A stretch of DNA of 6,241 bases from Bacillota bacterium. Lineage in GTDB: Bacteria > Bacillota > Bacilli > Alicyclobacillales > Alicyclobacillaceae. Shown here in pieces: positions 5,098-6,241 of this stretch. The notes under the pieces were generated by a model. That model was not told the DNA's origin and searched no databases. It saw only the letters and a list, made by a program, of their open reading frames with translations. Each line of letters starts with the position of its first letter. Within the stretch, counting starts at the first letter, position 1. A program made the translations under genes and the position numbers. Where the stretch lies: positions 1 through 6,241 of the forward strand of contig JAKADF010000216.1 of NCBI GenBank assembly GCA_021820805.1, in the 5' to 3' direction.

Positions 5098-6241
5098 CAG
5101 ATACTACCCCCAAGGACTTGCGCATTAGAAGCAAAGTGATTAGTGAGGGACTCAATCGGGTCCCGAACCGGGCCATGCTGCGTGCAGTTGGCTTTACGGA
5201 TGATGACTTCAAGAAACCAATGATTGGTGTAGCGAGCACTTGGTCTGAAGTAACACCATGTAATATGCATATAGACGGATTAGCACGTTCAGCAAAGGAA
5301 GGAGCGCGGGCGGGCGGCGGTGCACCGCTGATTTTTAATACGATAACTGTATCTGACGGAATTGCCATGGGCCACGAAGGTATGAAATACTCCCTGCCTA
5401 GCAGAGAGGTGATTGCTGATTCAATCGAGGTAGTAATGGGTGCCGAACGATTAGACGGACTCGTTGCAATCGGTGGCTGCGACAAGAACATGCCTGGCTG
5501 TATGATAGCAATAGGCAGACTGAATGTTCCTTCAATCTTTGTATATGGCGGTACGATTCAACCTGGCAAAGGGCTGCATGGTGAGAATATTGATATTGTA
5601 TCTGCGTTTGAAGCGGTCGGCCAATACAATGAAGGTGCCATAAATGGAGAGGAACTGCATTTTATAGAATGCCATGCATGCCCTGGTGCAGGATCGTGCG
5701 GAGGCATGTATACTGCGAACACAATGGCTTCGGCGATTGAAGCAATGGGTATGGCTCTGCCAGGAAGCTCCTCAGAACCAGCTATTGCCGAGGCAAAAAA
5801 AATTGAATGTTATCGTGCAGGACAACAGGTTGTTGAACTATTGAAAAAAGGGATTTATCCGAAGGACATCATGACCAAGAAAGCTTTCGAAAATGCAATA
5901 ACTGTTGTTATGGCGCTCGGGGGTTCAACAAATTCATTTTTACATTTGACTGCGCTTGCTCACACAGTTGATGTAGATTTAACTTTGGCGGATTTTGAAC
6001 GGATTCGAGAAAAAGTTCCGCATTTGGGTGATTTGAAACCAAGCGGCCGATATGTAATGCAGGATCTGTGTGATGTCGGCGGTGTACCCGCCGTCATGAA
6101 AGAGCTCTTGGCAAAGGGACTGTTACATGGAGATTGCCTGACTGTAACCGGAAAATCTTTAGCTGAAAATCTTGCTGACTTCCCGACACTTGCGGAAGGA
6201 CAAGACGTAATTCGACCGTTTGACAACCCATTAAAACCGGA
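5094..6241 (+). CDS. ilvD: Dihydroxy-acid dehydratase, 3' end beyond the window
   Basis: The enzyme dehydrates 2,3-dihydroxy-isovalerate and 2,3-dihydroxy-3-methylvalerate to the 2-oxo acids, the shared step of valine, leucine and isoleucine synthesis. The first 382 residues of an expected 550-570 are present, without a frameshift. It starts [14 protein letters not shown]. The three Fe-S cysteines are Cys56 ([11 protein letters not shown]), Cys129 ([10 protein letters not shown]) and Cys202 ([15 protein letters not shown]), each 73 residues apart. All three belong to IlvD/Edd-family signatures, and the set fits either cluster type ([2Fe-2S] or [4Fe-4S]). [10 protein letters not shown] and [14 protein letters not shown] are also family blocks. 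The C-terminal part, with the catalytic serine region, is outside the window. Sugar-acid dehydratases share this fold, but the sequence and the leuCD neighbours favour IlvD. It lies 120 bp after leuD on the same strand. Confidence 0.96.
   Translation, partial: MTDTTPKDLRIRSKVISEGLNRVPNRAMLRAVGFTDDDFKKPMIGVASTWSEVTPCNMHIDGLARSAKEGARAGGGAPLIFNTITVSDGIAMGHEGMKYSLPSREVIADSIEVVMGAERLDGLVAIGGCDKNMPGCMIAIGRLNVPSIFVYGGTIQPGKGLHGENIDIVSAFEAVGQYNEGAINGEELHFIECHACPGAGSCGGMYTANTMASAIEAMGMALPGSSSEPAIAEAKKIECYRAGQQVVELLKKGIYPKDIMTKKAFENAITVVMALGGSTNSFLHLTALAHTVDVDLTLADFERIREKVPHLGDLKPSGRYVMQDLCDVGGVPAVMKELLAKGLLHGDCLTVTGKSLAENLADFPTLAEGQDVIRPFDNPLKP

Noticed and set aside
5069..5491. Minus-strand open frame of 140 codons
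   Set aside because: It lies antisense to ilvD, whose motifs and frame are certain, and its product is Ser/Pro-rich without family motifs.

Overview
The window reads as an ordinary chromosomal stretch of a moderate-GC Gram-positive bacterium, most likely of the order Bacillales. The evidence is protein resemblance: LeuC follows the Bacillus-type sequence closely (for example the N-terminal [16 protein letters not shown] block), Shine-Dalgarno sites are strong and purine-rich, and genes are compactly spaced. The genus cannot be fixed from the sequence alone.

Layout. Positions 1-276 hold a very strong 19-bp hairpin and two weakly supported minus-strand reading frames at the left edge. Positions 277-1419 (minus) encode a complete acyl-CoA dehydrogenase. 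Positions 1420-1672 are a non-coding gap. Positions 1673-2737 (minus) encode a short, cytoplasmic glycoside hydrolase family 15 (glucoamylase-like) protein. A 186-bp divergent control region (2738-2923) separates it from a plus-strand operon: leuC (2924-4321), leuD (4362-4973) and the 5' two thirds of ilvD (5094 to the window end). A 120-bp gap between leuD and ilvD carries a possible 24-codon mini-ORF whose stop overlaps the ilvD start.

How the genes work together. LeuC and LeuD form isopropylmalate isomerase (leucine pathway). IlvD is dihydroxy-acid dehydratase (common valine/isoleucine/leucine pathway). All the plus-strand genes are thus Fe-S hydro-lyase components of branched-chain amino acid synthesis, separated here from leuA, leuB and ilvBNC. 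The acyl-CoA dehydrogenase could act on branched or short acyl-CoAs, but the sequence does not show its substrate. The GH15 gene has no evident metabolic link to the leu genes and only shares the divergent control region.

I found no mobile element, CRISPR array, tRNA or rRNA, and no clear novel system. The most interesting points are unusual residues at normally conserved LeuD positions (including the GSSREHA arginine), a threonine at the usual catalytic-glutamate position of the acyl-CoA dehydrogenase, the operator-like palindromes between the GH15 gene and leuC, and the mini-ORF in front of ilvD.
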